64,000 bases of DNA, taken from Bacillota bacterium. Lineage in GTDB: Bacteria; Bacillota_I; Bacilli_A; Izemoplasmatales; Hujiaoplasmataceae. A program made the position numbers and the translations under genes. Shown one piece after another: positions 49,988 to 57,504 of the stretch (positions are counted from its first letter, which is position 1; each line of letters starts with the position of its first letter). The DNA is taken from contig JAHIVB010000012.1 of assembly GCA_018816905.1 (NCBI GenBank), positions 82,519-146,518 of the forward strand. The letters are read 5' to 3'. The notes beneath the pieces were generated by a model. It did no database searches. It had not been told where the DNA came from and saw only the letters and a program-made list of their open reading frames with translations.

Positions 49988-50858
49988 AGAACCGTTTGTT
50001 AAAAGAGGGCTTACTGATTTATTGAAAGAAAACGAAATTCTTGATTTGGAAAAAGAAGAAGTCATCGATATTCCTTTGGAACAAATCCAACCGAATCCTT
50101 TTCAACCACGAAAACATTTCGATGAAGTTCAATTAAAAGAATTAGCGGAGTCGATTCGCATTAACGGCGTTTTACAGCCTGTTATTGTCAAAAAGGTAGT
50201 TGGCGGATATATGTTGGTTGCGGGAGAACGTCGAGTCAAAGCGTCTAAAATAGCAGGATTCAATACGGTGCCTGCCATCGCGAGAGATTATAACAATCAA
50301 TATTTGGCAGAGCTTGCTCTTCTTGAAAATATTCAAAGAGAAGACTTGACGATTGTCGAAGAGGCCAATGCTTATCAAAATGCAATCGAATCTTTGAATT
50401 TAACTCATTTGGAACTTTCTCAAAAAATTGGTAAAAGTAGATCTTATGTTTCCAATACTTTGGGGATTTTGAATCTGCCTGGAAATGTACTTGATGAAAT
50501 TAATAACGGTAATATATCGATGGGACACGCAAGAGCATTATCTAAGCTCAAAGACGTGCAAAGGATAAAGTCCATCGCTTTATTAATCGTAGACCACCAA
50601 TTGACTGTTAGAGAAATCGAATCTTTAGTTAAAAAAGAAAAGAAAAGGAATCAAATCAATCGAAAAAAGACGGAACATCCTTTTCAGACCCAACTAAATG
50701 AACTAAAACAAAATACCACTGATCTATTTCATTTTGAAGAACCGGTGAAAGTCATGAATAACAAACTGATTATTTCTTTTTCATCCGAAAAAGAAATCGA
50801 AGAGTTCAAAAAAACGATATCTGAAATCAAGGAGACAAAGCATGGATCAAGACATTAG
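49980..50858 (+). CDS. parB: Chromosome partitioning protein ParB (Spo0J)
   Basis: 292 residues. The CTP-binding ParB/Srx domain (IQPNPFQPRKHFDE, VAGERRVKASKIAG with a Lys where Arg is usual) is followed by a helix-turn-helix (LSQKIGKSRSYVSNTLGIL) and a C-terminal dimer domain. It binds parS sites near the origin. I found no convincing parS site in the window. Confidence 0.96.
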   Translation: MNKEPFVKRGLTDLLKENEILDLEKEEVIDIPLEQIQPNPFQPRKHFDEVQLKELAESIRINGVLQPVIVKKVVGGYMLVAGERRVKASKIAGFNTVPAIARDYNNQYLAELALLENIQREDLTIVEEANAYQNAIESLNLTHLELSQKIGKSRSYVSNTLGILNLPGNVLDEINNGNISMGHARALSKLKDVQRIKSIALLIVDHQLTVREIESLVKKEKKRNQINRKKTEHPFQTQLNELKQNTTDLFHFEEPVKVMNNKLIISFSSEKEIEEFKKTISEIKETKHGSRH

Positions 50859-51048
50859 GCTTGGAAGCATCCTTGAGTTAAAGAAAGGGCACCCATGCGG
50901 AGCGAACCAATGGGAGATTGTTCGCTTTGGAGTTGATTGTAAAATCAAGTGTCTTGGATGTGGAAGAATCGTGTTAATCGACCGACCGACTTTAAAAAAA
51001 AGAATCAAGAAAATCTTGGGTGAAAACAATGAAAAATCTTCTGAATAA
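50842..51048 (+). CDS. DUF951 protein (YyzM-like)
   Basis: 68 residues. KKGHPCGANQWEIVRFGVDCKIKCLGCGR matches DUF951 (the first part of the string is shown in two pieces: KKGHPCGANQW, then CKIKCLGCGR). Four cysteines suggest a small metal-binding or nucleic-acid-binding fold. In B. subtilis yyzM is also next to the parAB genes. It overlaps parB by 17 nt and the next gene by 20 nt. Confidence 0.88.
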   Translation: MDQDIRLGSILELKKGHPCGANQWEIVRFGVDCKIKCLGCGRIVLIDRPTLKKRIKKILGENNEKSSE

Positions 51049-51322
51049 AATAGTGAAGTATCGTGATGAACGCGGTTGGAAAGAGCATGACACGCCATCT
51101 GCGTTAGCGAAGTCGATTATTATAGAAGCAGCGGAGCTGTTGGAAAACTATCAATGGTCTGACGAACAAGCCAATATGGAAAATGTGAAAGAAGAGCTTG
51201 CGGACGTTTTGTTATATAGCCTAGCAATGTGTGCTGATTTAGGGTTGGATCCAGAACAAATCATTGAAGAAAAAATGCTAAAAAACAACATAAAATACCC
51301 CGCAATTAAAGAATCGAAGTAA
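51029..51322 (+). CDS. MazG-type nucleotide pyrophosphohydrolase
   Basis: 97 residues. The all-alpha NTP-PPase signature is seen as IIEAAELLENYQW and VKEELADVLLYSLAMCADLG (EExxE ... ExxD pattern). Such enzymes hydrolyse aberrant or signalling NTPs. ATG 51029 follows TTGGGTG; the GTG 51020 is part of it. Last gene before the tRNA cluster. Confidence 0.85.
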   Translation: MKNLLNKIVKYRDERGWKEHDTPSALAKSIIIEAAELLENYQWSDEQANMENVKEELADVLLYSLAMCADLGLDPEQIIEEKMLKNNIKYPAIKESK

Positions 51323-51337
51323 TTTTTAAGAGAATAA

Positions 51338-51367
51338 TGGAAGGCGTTTTAACTTTAACGCCTTCCA
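51338..51367 (+). terminator. Hairpin after the parAB operon
   Basis: TGGAAGGCGTT / AACGCCTTCCA, 11-bp stem, but without a T-run directly after it, so termination efficiency is uncertain. Confidence 0.5.
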
Positions 51368-51413
51368 TCACTACGTATTTTAGAATCTTCTTTTAAACTT
51401 TGGCAATTTTTAA

Positions 51414-51442
51414 TTGACAAACAACACTTAAAATAGTAAAAT
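51414..51442 (+). promoter_or_regulatory. Promoter of the first tRNA operon
   Basis: Consensus TTGACA (51414-51419), 17-nt spacer, TAAAAT (51437-51442), 28 nt ahead of tRNA-Ile. Confidence 0.85.
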
Positions 51443-51469
51443 ATAACTCGCACTGCAAAGTGTTGGTTT

Positions 51470-51546
<77 letters not shown>

Positions 51547-51559
51547 TTTTTTTATCTGT

Positions 51560-51635
51560 GGGGTATTAGCTCAGCTGGGAGAGCGCCTGCCTTGCAAGCA
51601 GGAGGTCAGCGGTTCGATCCCGCTATACTCCACCA
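51560..51635 (+). tRNA. tRNA-Ala(TGC), copy 1
   Basis: 76 nt with CCA; anticodon loop CTTGCAA. Identical to the copy at 52238. Confidence 0.97.
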
Positions 51636-51654
51636 AACATAAAATCTTATACCT

Positions 51655-51731
51655 GGCGGTGTAGCTCAACTGGCTAGAGCGTACGGTTCATACCCGTGAG
51701 GTTGAGAGTTCAAGTCTCTCCGCCGCTACCA
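51655..51731 (+). tRNA. Elongator tRNA-Met(CAT)
   Basis: 77 nt with CCA; anticodon loop TTCATAC. Acceptor GGCGGTG pairs with CGCCGCT using a terminal G-U, and the body matches elongator tRNA-Met of Bacillus. Confidence 0.9.
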
Positions 51732-51736
51732 ATTAA

Positions 51737-51813
51737 GGACCCATAGCTCAGTTGGTTAGAGCTATCGGCTCATAACCGATCGGTCGTAGGTTCGAGTCCT
51801 ACTGGGTCCACCA
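51737..51813 (+). tRNA. tRNA-Ile2(CAT), lysidine-modified
   Basis: 77 nt with CCA; anticodon loop CTCATAA. The body (GGACC...GGTCC, D-arm and T-arm) resembles the minor AUA-reading tRNA-Ile of B. subtilis rather than a Met tRNA. TilS, which would convert C34 to lysidine, is encoded in this window. Confidence 0.85.
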
Positions 51814-51842
51814 CGTAGTTCTCTATATAACAAACTAAATCC

Positions 51843-51935
51843 GGAGAAATACCCAAGCCCGGCTGAAGGGATCGGTCTTGAAAACCGACAGGGCGTGCGA
51901 GCGCCGCGGGGGTTCGAATCCCTCTTTCTCCGCCA
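51843..51935 (+). tRNA. tRNA-Ser(TGA)
   Basis: 93 nt with a long variable arm and CCA; anticodon loop CTTGAAA. Confidence 0.96.
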
Positions 51936-51942
51936 TTTTCTT

Positions 51943-52019
51943 GCCGAAATAGCTCAACCCGGTAGAGCAACTGAATCGTAATCAGTAGGTTGTAGGTTCG
52001 ATTCCCGCTTTCGGCACCA
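51943..52019 (+). tRNA. tRNA-Thr(CGT)
   Basis: 77 nt with CCA; anticodon loop ATCGTAA. The T-stem GTAGG/CCCGC has one A-C mismatch and one T-G pair. Confidence 0.92.
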
Positions 52020-52030
52020 TTTATTAACAA

Positions 52031-52050
52031 AGCTCACCAAGAGCTTTTTT
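52031..52050 (+). terminator. Terminator between tRNA-Thr and tRNA-Lys
   Basis: AGCTC / GAGCT stem, loop ACCAA, then TTTTT. It lies inside the tRNA cluster and may lower read-through into the second half. Confidence 0.65.
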
Positions 52051-52126
52051 GACCCGCTAGCTCAGTTGGTAGAGCATTTGACTTTTAATCAAAGGGTCAC
52101 GCGTTCGAGTCGCGTGCGGGTCACCA
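52051..52126 (+). tRNA. tRNA-Lys(TTT)
   Basis: 76 nt with CCA; anticodon loop CTTTTAA. Confidence 0.97.
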
Positions 52127-52134
52127 TTTTTTTT

Positions 52135-52221
52135 GCCCGAGTGGCGGAATAGGTAGACGCGCTGGACTTAAAATCCAGTGTCAGCAATGACGTGCCGGTT
52201 CAAGTCCGGCCTCGGGTACCA
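52135..52221 (+). tRNA. tRNA-Leu(TAA)
   Basis: 87 nt with long variable arm and CCA; anticodon loop CTTAAAA. Confidence 0.96.
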
Positions 52222-52237
52222 TCTTTATGGAATGTAT

Positions 52238-52313
52238 GGGGTATTAGCTCAGCTGGGAGAGCGCCTGCCTTGCAAGCAGGAGGTCAGCGGTTCGATCCCG
52301 CTATACTCCACCA
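52238..52313 (+). tRNA. tRNA-Ala(TGC), copy 2
   Basis: 76 nt, identical to the copy at 51560, so recent duplication or gene conversion. Confidence 0.97.
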
Positions 52314-52388
52314 TTTTTATTTAAAGATGCCATTCTTTTTTAAAGGATTCTTTGAACCGGAAAGAGTCTCGAATTTCACTTTTTTTTA

Positions 52389-52417
52389 TTGACAATTTGG
52401 TTGCCGTTTGATATTAT
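52389..52417 (+). promoter_or_regulatory. Promoter of the fMet-Asp-Phe tRNA operon
   Basis: TTGACA (52389-52394), 17-nt spacer, TATTAT (52412-52417). The upstream gap after tRNA-Ala also holds an imperfect hairpin (52346-52368) with T residues 11 nt later, perhaps a weak terminator. Confidence 0.8.
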
Positions 52418-52437
52418 TAAATAGCGCTAAATCATAT

Positions 52438-52514
<77 letters not shown>

Positions 52515-52516
52515 TT

Positions 52517-52592
52517 GGTCCGGTGGTGTAGTGGTTAACATGCCAGTCTGTCACACTGGAGATCGCGGGTTCAATTCCCGTCCGGACCGCCA
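52517..52592 (+). tRNA. tRNA-Asp(GTC)
   Basis: 76 nt with CCA; anticodon loop CTGTCAC. Confidence 0.97.
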
Positions 52593-52600
52593 CTTTTTTT

Positions 52601-52676
52601 GGCTCGGTAGCTCAGTTGGTAGAGCAATGGACTGAAAATCCATGTGTCGCCGGTTCGATCCCGGCCTGAGCCACCA
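52601..52676 (+). tRNA. tRNA-Phe(GAA), intact parent of the downstream repeats
   Basis: 76 nt with CCA; anticodon loop CTGAAAA. Its last 47 nt (52630-52676, from the anticodon arm to CCA) reappear, increasingly decayed, at seven places over the next 10 kb. It behaves as an integration site (attB) whose 3' part is restored by each incoming element. Confidence 0.97.
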
Positions 52677-52691
52677 TCAACAACGAAGTAT

Positions 52692-52712
52692 AGCCCTTTC
52701 GAGGGCTTTTTT
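52692..52712 (+). terminator. Terminator after tRNA-Phe
   Basis: AGCCC / GGGCT stem with TTTCGA loop region, followed by TTTTTT. The same hairpin follows most of the downstream tRNA-Phe fragments. Confidence 0.9.
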
Positions 52713-52742
52713 GTTGCAGTTTTGAGCAAACTACAATGCCCT

Positions 52743-52822
52743 CTATCGACACATGGACAATCATCAATTAATAATAAAATTCACAACATCAAATTTACTT
52801 GATTTATTACTTGTGGTATAAT
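52743..52822 (+). promoter_or_regulatory. Conserved cassette leader with promoter (unit 1)
   Basis: 80 nt starting CTATCGACACATGGACAA and ending in a promoter, TTTACT (52794-52799), 17-nt spacer, TATAAT (52817-52822). About 57 of 80 positions match, without gaps, the leader of unit 4 at 56784-56863 (counted by eye). Confidence 0.65.
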
Positions 52823-52883
52823 TGCTGTTGGTATGAATGCGACTTATAGATTATATATAGTTCAAGTGATTGGAGATGGCGAA

Positions 52884-53414
52884 ATGAGGAATAGATTATT
52901 ATTATGGTTTGTTGTTTCAATTACTATTTTTGTCGGTTTATTATTTTTTATTTTCAATCTAGGATATTTATATAATCTTTCAGGAGATTACATTACCCTG
53001 ATTGAATATGACACTAGACTAGCAGCAAACACTATTTTAAGTGTATTCTTTGTTTTAGTAGTGTATGTTTTATTGTTAATCATTAAAGCAAGAAATGAAG
53101 AAATTCTAAAAAAGAGTATTATTCGATTTCTGCCAACATTACCTTTATATCCTATTTTTATTGGTCTGTTCTGGTTCTTGCTTGATGTATTTGCAACCGG
53201 AGATAGAGCTCATTATTTTGAGTTAGGAACTAAATTTATTACTGCTAATGTTGATGGTTACCCGAATTCAATGACTATAGCTCAAATAGAAAATATAGGA
53301 GAACATCTGAAATTTGGGATTGGTTCATATCTTCTACTATTGTTATTTATATTATTATTGATTAATCAATTAGTTTTAGTAATGAAATATACAAAAATAT
53401 TTATCACTAAATGA
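52884..53414 (+). CDS. Four-TM membrane protein, cassette unit 1
   Basis: 176 residues that I do not recognise. Four hydrophobic segments: about 5-27, 49-69, 84-106 and 152-172. Between the last two lies an external-looking loop (DVFATGDRAHYFELGTKF ...). ATG 52884 follows GGAGATGG; the earlier ATG at 52833 has no ribosome site and lies close to the predicted transcript start. It has its own promoter. The AT-rich codon use is stronger than in the housekeeping genes. Followed by repeat R1. Confidence 0.7.
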   Translation: MRNRLLLWFVVSITIFVGLLFFIFNLGYLYNLSGDYITLIEYDTRLAANTILSVFFVLVVYVLLLIIKARNEEILKKSIIRFLPTLPLYPIFIGLFWFLLDVFATGDRAHYFELGTKFITANVDGYPNSMTIAQIENIGEHLKFGIGSYLLLLLFILLLINQLVLVMKYTKIFITK

Positions 53415-53472
53415 CAAATATGAGAAAGCTTGATTTTTGATTAGCATGGCAATTTAAATGCTTGAAGGAATA

Positions 53473-53556
53473 GACTGAAAATCCATGTGTCGCCGGTTCG
53501 ATCCCGGCCTGAGCCACCATACGGTACGTAATTAAGCCCTTTTGAGGGCTTTTTTT
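53473..53556 (+). repeat. tRNA-Phe 3'-half repeat R1 with terminator
   Basis: 53473-53519 is identical (47 of 47) to 52630-52676 of tRNA-Phe. A hairpin terminator follows (AGCCCTTTTGAGGGCT then seven T), close to the one after tRNA-Phe, but the 15 nt in between differ. Upstream sequence is unrelated to the tRNA 5' half. Confidence 0.9.
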
Positions 53557-53679
53557 GTTGCATCAATATGTGCTACATAATATAAAAAAGTAAAATATAT
53601 AGCGCATTTTTTTGTGCTACAATCTTAAAAAATATTGATTATGTAGAACATAAATGATATAATTATAGTGGGTGATAAT

Positions 53680-53994
53680 ATGAGTATACTTAAGAGTGTT
53701 TTAGAAGAAGAATTAGAGAGAAATCTTAGAAATCAAAAAATATACAAAGAGATGCTGAGCAACCTACCCAAGGGAAGTATTTATATTTCTAGTAGAAACG
53801 GAAAACAGTATATCTACAGAAAAAACAGAGTAGGTAAAAAAATTATCAATGAGTACATATGTGCATTAAGTAACTCTGAGAAAGCGGAAGAAGAAATTAA
53901 AAGATCAGAGGATTATTCTCGTATATTTAAGAATCTAAACCTTGCTATAAAGGAAGAATTAAGACTTCGAAAGGCATTGAAGGCATATGAATAA
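53680..53994 (+). CDS. Small helical protein paired with nucleotidyltransferase, cassette unit 2
   Basis: 104 residues, basic and helical, with a central beta hairpin (LPKGSIYISSRNGKQYIYRKNRVGK in two strands: GSIYISS and KQYIYRK). It resembles the DUF6788-type proteins of toxin-like loci only loosely. ATG 53680 follows GTGGGTGA; promoter TTGATT-17-TATAAT lies at about 53637-53660. It overlaps the nucleotidyltransferase gene by 8 nt, so the pair is coupled, as in a toxin-antitoxin module. Function inferred from context only. Confidence 0.65.
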   Translation: MSILKSVLEEELERNLRNQKIYKEMLSNLPKGSIYISSRNGKQYIYRKNRVGKKIINEYICALSNSEKAEEEIKRSEDYSRIFKNLNLAIKEELRLRKALKAYE

Positions 53995-54649
53995 AAATTA
54001 TGAAGAAGAATTACGGGGTATCATAAAAGCTTTTGGTGAAAATGGGATTTTAGAGAATATTATCATTATAGGATCTTGGGCTACCTATTTTTATGTCAAG
54101 ATATTTGATGGATTTATTCCAAGCATTAGAACTTTAGATGTTGATTGTTATGTTCCAATGAATAAAAATATTACTGTGAAAAAGAGTGTAAAGGAAGCGC
54201 TGAAACCACTCAATTATGAACAAATATTTGATACATCAACCGAAAAAAACAAATTCATTTCACCTGATGGGTTTGAAATTGAATTCTTAACTAAATTAAG
54301 AAGAAATCAAAGCGCAGTTGTAAGGATTGATTCTATGGGAGTAAATGCTGAAACACTAGGGAATCTCGATATTTTTGATAATGGGTTTATTGAAGTGGAT
54401 TTTGAAGGTTTTAGTGTAAAAGTAGCCAGTCCATCTGTTTATGTTATGCAAAAGATTTTAATTTCAAAGAAGCGATCTGATGAGAAATTCAGAAAAGATC
54501 TCGAGTCACTTTTATTGGTATATGAAGAAATAAAGAAAAATGAGTTACACATGTCTCAATATATGACATTGGTAAATTCATTGGGAAAAGGTACTAAGAA
54601 AACATACAATGATTACATTAATAACAACAACTTAGCAATGTATAAATAA
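53987..54649 (+). CDS. Nucleotidyltransferase-like protein (toxin-module type), cassette unit 2
   Basis: 220 residues. The polymerase-beta-like nucleotidyltransferase signature is visible as IIIGSWATYFYVK followed about 20 residues later by TLDVDCYVP (GS ... DxD), with a later FEIEFL strand that may supply the third acidic residue. Proteins of this fold act as MNT or AbiEii-type partners in toxin-antitoxin and phage-defence modules. The 8-nt overlap with a small upstream partner and the location in an accessory array fit that. Whether it is toxin or antitoxin cannot be told from sequence. Confidence 0.7.
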   Translation: MNKNYEEELRGIIKAFGENGILENIIIIGSWATYFYVKIFDGFIPSIRTLDVDCYVPMNKNITVKKSVKEALKPLNYEQIFDTSTEKNKFISPDGFEIEFLTKLRRNQSAVVRIDSMGVNAETLGNLDIFDNGFIEVDFEGFSVKVASPSVYVMQKILISKKRSDEKFRKDLESLLLVYEEIKKNELHMSQYMTLVNSLGKGTKKTYNDYINNNNLAMYK

Positions 54650-54696
54650 TAAAGGTTTAAATTATCGCTAATTTAGGATAAGATAGTGAAGAAATT

Positions 54697-54715
54697 GACT
54701 TTAAATCAATGAATC
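54697..54715 (+). repeat. Possible vestigial tRNA-Phe fragment
   Basis: GACTTTAAATCAATGAATC matches GACTGAAAATCCATGTGTC at 14 of 19 positions and sits between two genes of unit 2, where a repeat would be expected. Too short to be sure. Confidence 0.25.
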
Positions 54716-54745
54716 TTAGGTCCTTTTTTATAGCAGGTGAATATT

Positions 54746-55375
54746 ATGAAATTACAATCCAAAATATTAATAAAAGTATATATGATATGTGCTCTGGTAA
54801 TATCCTTGATACTATCTTTGATTTTGATTTTTGGAACTCAATCTAGAGTTGATAAGCTTTACTTATTTATCTTTATGGGTTCGTTATCTTTGTTTTGTAT
54901 TGTCAGTATGATAATGGAAATCAAACATTATGTCATCCTTGGCGAACAAAATGTAGTGATTAAGAATCGACTTAAATCTTATGTGATATTATTGAGAGAT
55001 TTAAAGAAAATTGAGATATTTGAACCTCTTTGGGAAAACTCAAGGTATCTGTCAATGTATAGAAACAAACTAGTATTTATAATTGATAACATTAAAGTTA
55101 AATTCGTTTATTATTCATTTCACAAGACATTACTCAAGAATGATATTAGAAATTCACTTGGCAACAACTATATAGGCTTATTGATTTCCAAAAAAGAAGA
55201 TGAAAATCATAAAATAATCTATGAGTTCGTTGGAAGCATCATTTTATCATTAATATCTATAGTTGGTATAGTTATGTTTGCATTTGATTATAGTTGGTAT
55301 TTATATTTGTGTTTAGCTATTTTTGCTTTAGGTGTATATTTGTCGTGTATGTATTATTCAAAAATAAAAAAGTAG
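54746..55375 (+). CDS. Membrane protein with PH-like domain, cassette unit 2
   Basis: 209 residues. Two N-terminal hydrophobic segments (about 8-28 and 36-56), a soluble middle with beta strands (HYVILGEQNVVIKNRLKSY, LRDLKKIEIFEP) like a bacterial PH domain, then two C-terminal segments (about 160-180 and 183-203). I cannot name the family. ATG 54746 follows CAGGTGA. A possible vestigial repeat upstream suggests it once formed its own unit. Confidence 0.65.
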   Translation: MKLQSKILIKVYMICALVISLILSLILIFGTQSRVDKLYLFIFMGSLSLFCIVSMIMEIKHYVILGEQNVVIKNRLKSYVILLRDLKKIEIFEPLWENSRYLSMYRNKLVFIIDNIKVKFVYYSFHKTLLKNDIRNSLGNNYIGLLISKKEDENHKIIYEFVGSIILSLISIVGIVMFAFDYSWYLYLCLAIFALGVYLSCMYYSKIKK

Positions 55376-55424
55376 TGATAGTGAAAAGAAAAGCAGCTTA
55401 ATACATTAAAATATTACATGAAAC

Positions 55425-55508
55425 GACCGAAAATCCATTTGTCACCGGTTCGATCCCGGCCTGAGCCACCATCAACAACGAAGTATAGCCCTTTCGAGGG
55501 CTTTTTTT
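55425..55508 (+). repeat. tRNA-Phe 3'-half repeat R2 with terminator
   Basis: 55425-55471 matches tRNA-Phe at 44 of 47 positions. The next about 37 nt, including the terminator, match those after the intact tRNA almost exactly, so homology extends beyond the CCA. Just upstream is ACATGAAAC, shared with R4-R6. Confidence 0.88.
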
Positions 55509-55661
55509 GTTCATAGACACGATATTTTTCGATATGTCACAGATAAACAGAGTTACTTTGAGGAACCTTCTTGCAATACAATCTTTCAAATGATATGATT
55601 TCTGTGTAAATGAGTTTGTTATTTGGTTTTCGTAAAACAAAAGAATCTAGGAGTAAATAAA

Positions 55662-56588
55662 ATGTTTAGGTTAAAGACAATATTAAGCTTTTTAATAATA
55701 ATAATTTTATCTTTTTCTAGTTTGTCATGTGGTGGACAAAGCAACTCAACAGTTTTATCAACATCACAAACTATATCAAATAGCATAGTTTTTTATTCTG
55801 GAAGATCTGGCAACAATGAAATATATAAGATTGATGATAATGGAAACAATCTTGTTAATCTGTCTAATAATCCAGCTGACGATAACTGTCCTGCAGTTTC
55901 TCCGGATGGTCAAAAAATTGCTTTTGTATCTAACCGAAATGGAGTAGAAAATATTTATGTCATGTCGATTACTGGAGAAGAACAAGAGCAAGTGTTTCAT
56001 TCAAATCATAATGTCACACAACCTTCATGGTCGTCTGACGGAACAAAGTTAGCCTATATTGTTGATTACGGTGAATACACAGAAATATGGGTTTTTCATT
56101 TTGACGGAACCGATTCTCTAAAAATCACAGATAATCAGTATCGAGATGAAAGGCCATTTTTCTCTCCTGATATGACACAACTTTTATTTATGTCAAATAG
56201 AGAAGGAAAATATAAAATCTATTTAATGAACGCGGACGGAACCAACCAAACGAAAATTGGTATTCCATCAGTTGATGATGGGATTGGCCATTTTATATTT
56301 CCACAATGGCATCCAGATGGCAATAAAATTATTTATTCGTATAATAATCTATCAAATCACCAAGCAGCAATACATATTGTTAATAGGGATGGCACGAATG
56401 ATATCACTATCACGGATGCTGAAGGAAGAAACGAAAATCCAGCATTTTCAGCAGATGGCGAATGGGTAGTTTTTCAGAGCGAACGAGATAATAACTTTGA
56501 AATATATAAAATTAGAGCAGATGGCACCGATTTACAAAGAATTACAAATAATAATTCGTGGGACGGTTGGGCTTCTTGGACTAATTAA
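55662..56588 (+). CDS. Lipoprotein with TolB-like beta-propeller, cassette unit 3
   Basis: 308 residues. Signal peptide and lipobox SLSC, then a series of PD40/TolB blades, each with a DG-containing turn: AVSPDGQKIAFVSNRNG, SWSSDGTKLAYI, FFSPDMTQLLFMSNREG, WHPDGNKIIYS and AFSADGEWVVFQSERD. Such propellers mediate protein contacts at the cell surface or periplasm; no enzyme activity is implied. ATG 55662 follows TAGGAG. Unlike the lipoproteins at 6.8-18 kb it has no long threonine run, which supports a different origin. Confidence 0.85.
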   Translation: MFRLKTILSFLIIIILSFSSLSCGGQSNSTVLSTSQTISNSIVFYSGRSGNNEIYKIDDNGNNLVNLSNNPADDNCPAVSPDGQKIAFVSNRNGVENIYVMSITGEEQEQVFHSNHNVTQPSWSSDGTKLAYIVDYGEYTEIWVFHFDGTDSLKITDNQYRDERPFFSPDMTQLLFMSNREGKYKIYLMNADGTNQTKIGIPSVDDGIGHFIFPQWHPDGNKIIYSYNNLSNHQAAIHIVNRDGTNDITITDAEGRNENPAFSADGEWVVFQSERDNNFEIYKIRADGTDLQRITNNNSWDGWASWTN

Positions 56589-56670
56589 TCTAATAGTATT
56601 TTTACTGTATTTGTGATATTTATCACCTTAAGATAAATCATATTATTTTTTGAACTTCTTTCGAATTGTA

Positions 56671-56753
56671 ACTGAAAATCCAGGTGTCGTCCGTTCAATT
56701 CCGGTCTTAGCCACCATCAACAACGAAGCATAGCCCTTTCGAGGGCTTTTTTT
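56671..56753 (+). repeat. tRNA-Phe 3'-half repeat R3 with terminator
   Basis: 46 nt matching tRNA-Phe at about 39 positions, followed by a near-exact copy of the post-tRNA segment and terminator (AGCCC...GGGCT, seven T). It lies in the 312-nt gap between two cassette genes; the rest of that gap is the leader at 56784. Confidence 0.85.
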
Positions 56754-56783
56754 GTTCCCCTTTTAAGAAAAATACGAAACCCG

Positions 56784-56863
56784 CTGTCGACACATGGACA
56801 AATAAATATTAATAATAAAAAACAAAGTAGTATATTTACTTGCTGACTTTTTACTGATATAAT
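56784..56863 (+). promoter_or_regulatory. Conserved cassette leader with promoter (unit 4)
   Basis: Counterpart of 52743-52822: starts CTGTCGACACATGGACAA and ends with TTTACT (56835-56840), 17 nt, TATAAT (56858-56863). Same length (80 nt) and spacing as in unit 1. Confidence 0.65.
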
Positions 56864-56900
56864 AAGAATAGTAATATGAAATTAGTATTTGGGGGCTTTT

Positions 56901-57344
56901 ATGAAAAGAGTGATTGCTTTTGTACTTGTTTTTATCATAGGGGTGTTCATGTTTCTCTTCACAAGAAACAAAACTTGGCTTACAAAAGCAAATTACGAAG
57001 ATTTTTTGGTAATTGATGTTAGTCAACACACTTATAGTAGTATTGGCTCATATGTTCCAGGTTCTAGTTTGTTTGATAATAGATATAAGTTAACAGTTAG
57101 CGCCGAACCGGTTTCAAGTGATTATGAATTTCATAAAGCCGGTGTCATGGTAAGAGTATGTTTCATAACTGCAAATACGATTGGGGATCCAGAAACTCGG
57201 TGCGATCAAGTCTATGTTGAAATCAGCGAATTTGGCCAAGGCAGTACGGAACAAGCTGGGCGTTCTTTCCTTTCATATCATCGTATTGATTCTATTCGAG
57301 TAGTTGCGGTATATGGATATGTCAAACCCATCGAAGCGCAATGA
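56901..57344 (+). CDS. Secreted or membrane-anchored small protein, cassette unit 4
   Basis: 147 residues. One N-terminal hydrophobic segment (about 3-20, VIAFVLVFIIGVFMFLF) with no lipobox, so a signal anchor or signal peptide. The rest is a probable beta-rich extracellular domain (LTVSAEPVSSDYEFHKAGVMV, VYVEISEFGQG). ATG 56901 follows GGGGG. I do not recognise a family. Confidence 0.65.
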   Translation: MKRVIAFVLVFIIGVFMFLFTRNKTWLTKANYEDFLVIDVSQHTYSSIGSYVPGSSLFDNRYKLTVSAEPVSSDYEFHKAGVMVRVCFITANTIGDPETRCDQVYVEISEFGQGSTEQAGRSFLSYHRIDSIRVVAVYGYVKPIEAQ

Positions 57345-57442
57345 TGTATTTAATCTTTTTTAAATACTGTTTAAATAGCAATTAATCCACATCCCAATAT
57401 ATAGTATTTCTACTTAAATCCCAAACAGTCCTTGCATGAAAC

Positions 57443-57461
57443 GACTGAAAATCCATGTGTC
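57443..57461 (+). repeat. Truncated tRNA-Phe repeat R4
   Basis: GACTGAAAATCCATGTGTC identical to tRNA-Phe over 19 nt, then homology stops and there is no terminator. It is preceded by CTTGCATGAAAC, the flank shared with other repeats. The T-arm and CCA have been lost by deletion, or this crossover used only the anticodon-arm core. Confidence 0.75.
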
Positions 57462-57504
57462 ATAATATTAGTTAAATATAAATCTTTGGAGGATTACGAA
57501 ATTT

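Noticed and set aside
51770..52030. 86-codon minus-strand reading frame over the tRNA genes
   Set aside because: It is the antisense of tRNA-Ile2, Ser and Thr; such frames are a well-known false annotation and there is no ribosome site.
52192..52392. 66-codon plus-strand frame over tRNA-Leu and tRNA-Ala
   Set aside because: Lies on tRNA sequence and has no ribosome site; spurious.
53473..53519. R1 as a second functional tRNA-Phe gene
   Set aside because: Only the 3' half is present; the sequence upstream has no acceptor 5' strand or D-arm.
55398..55640. 80-codon minus-strand frame over repeat R2
   Set aside because: Antisense of the tRNA-Phe fragment and terminator, not a protein gene.
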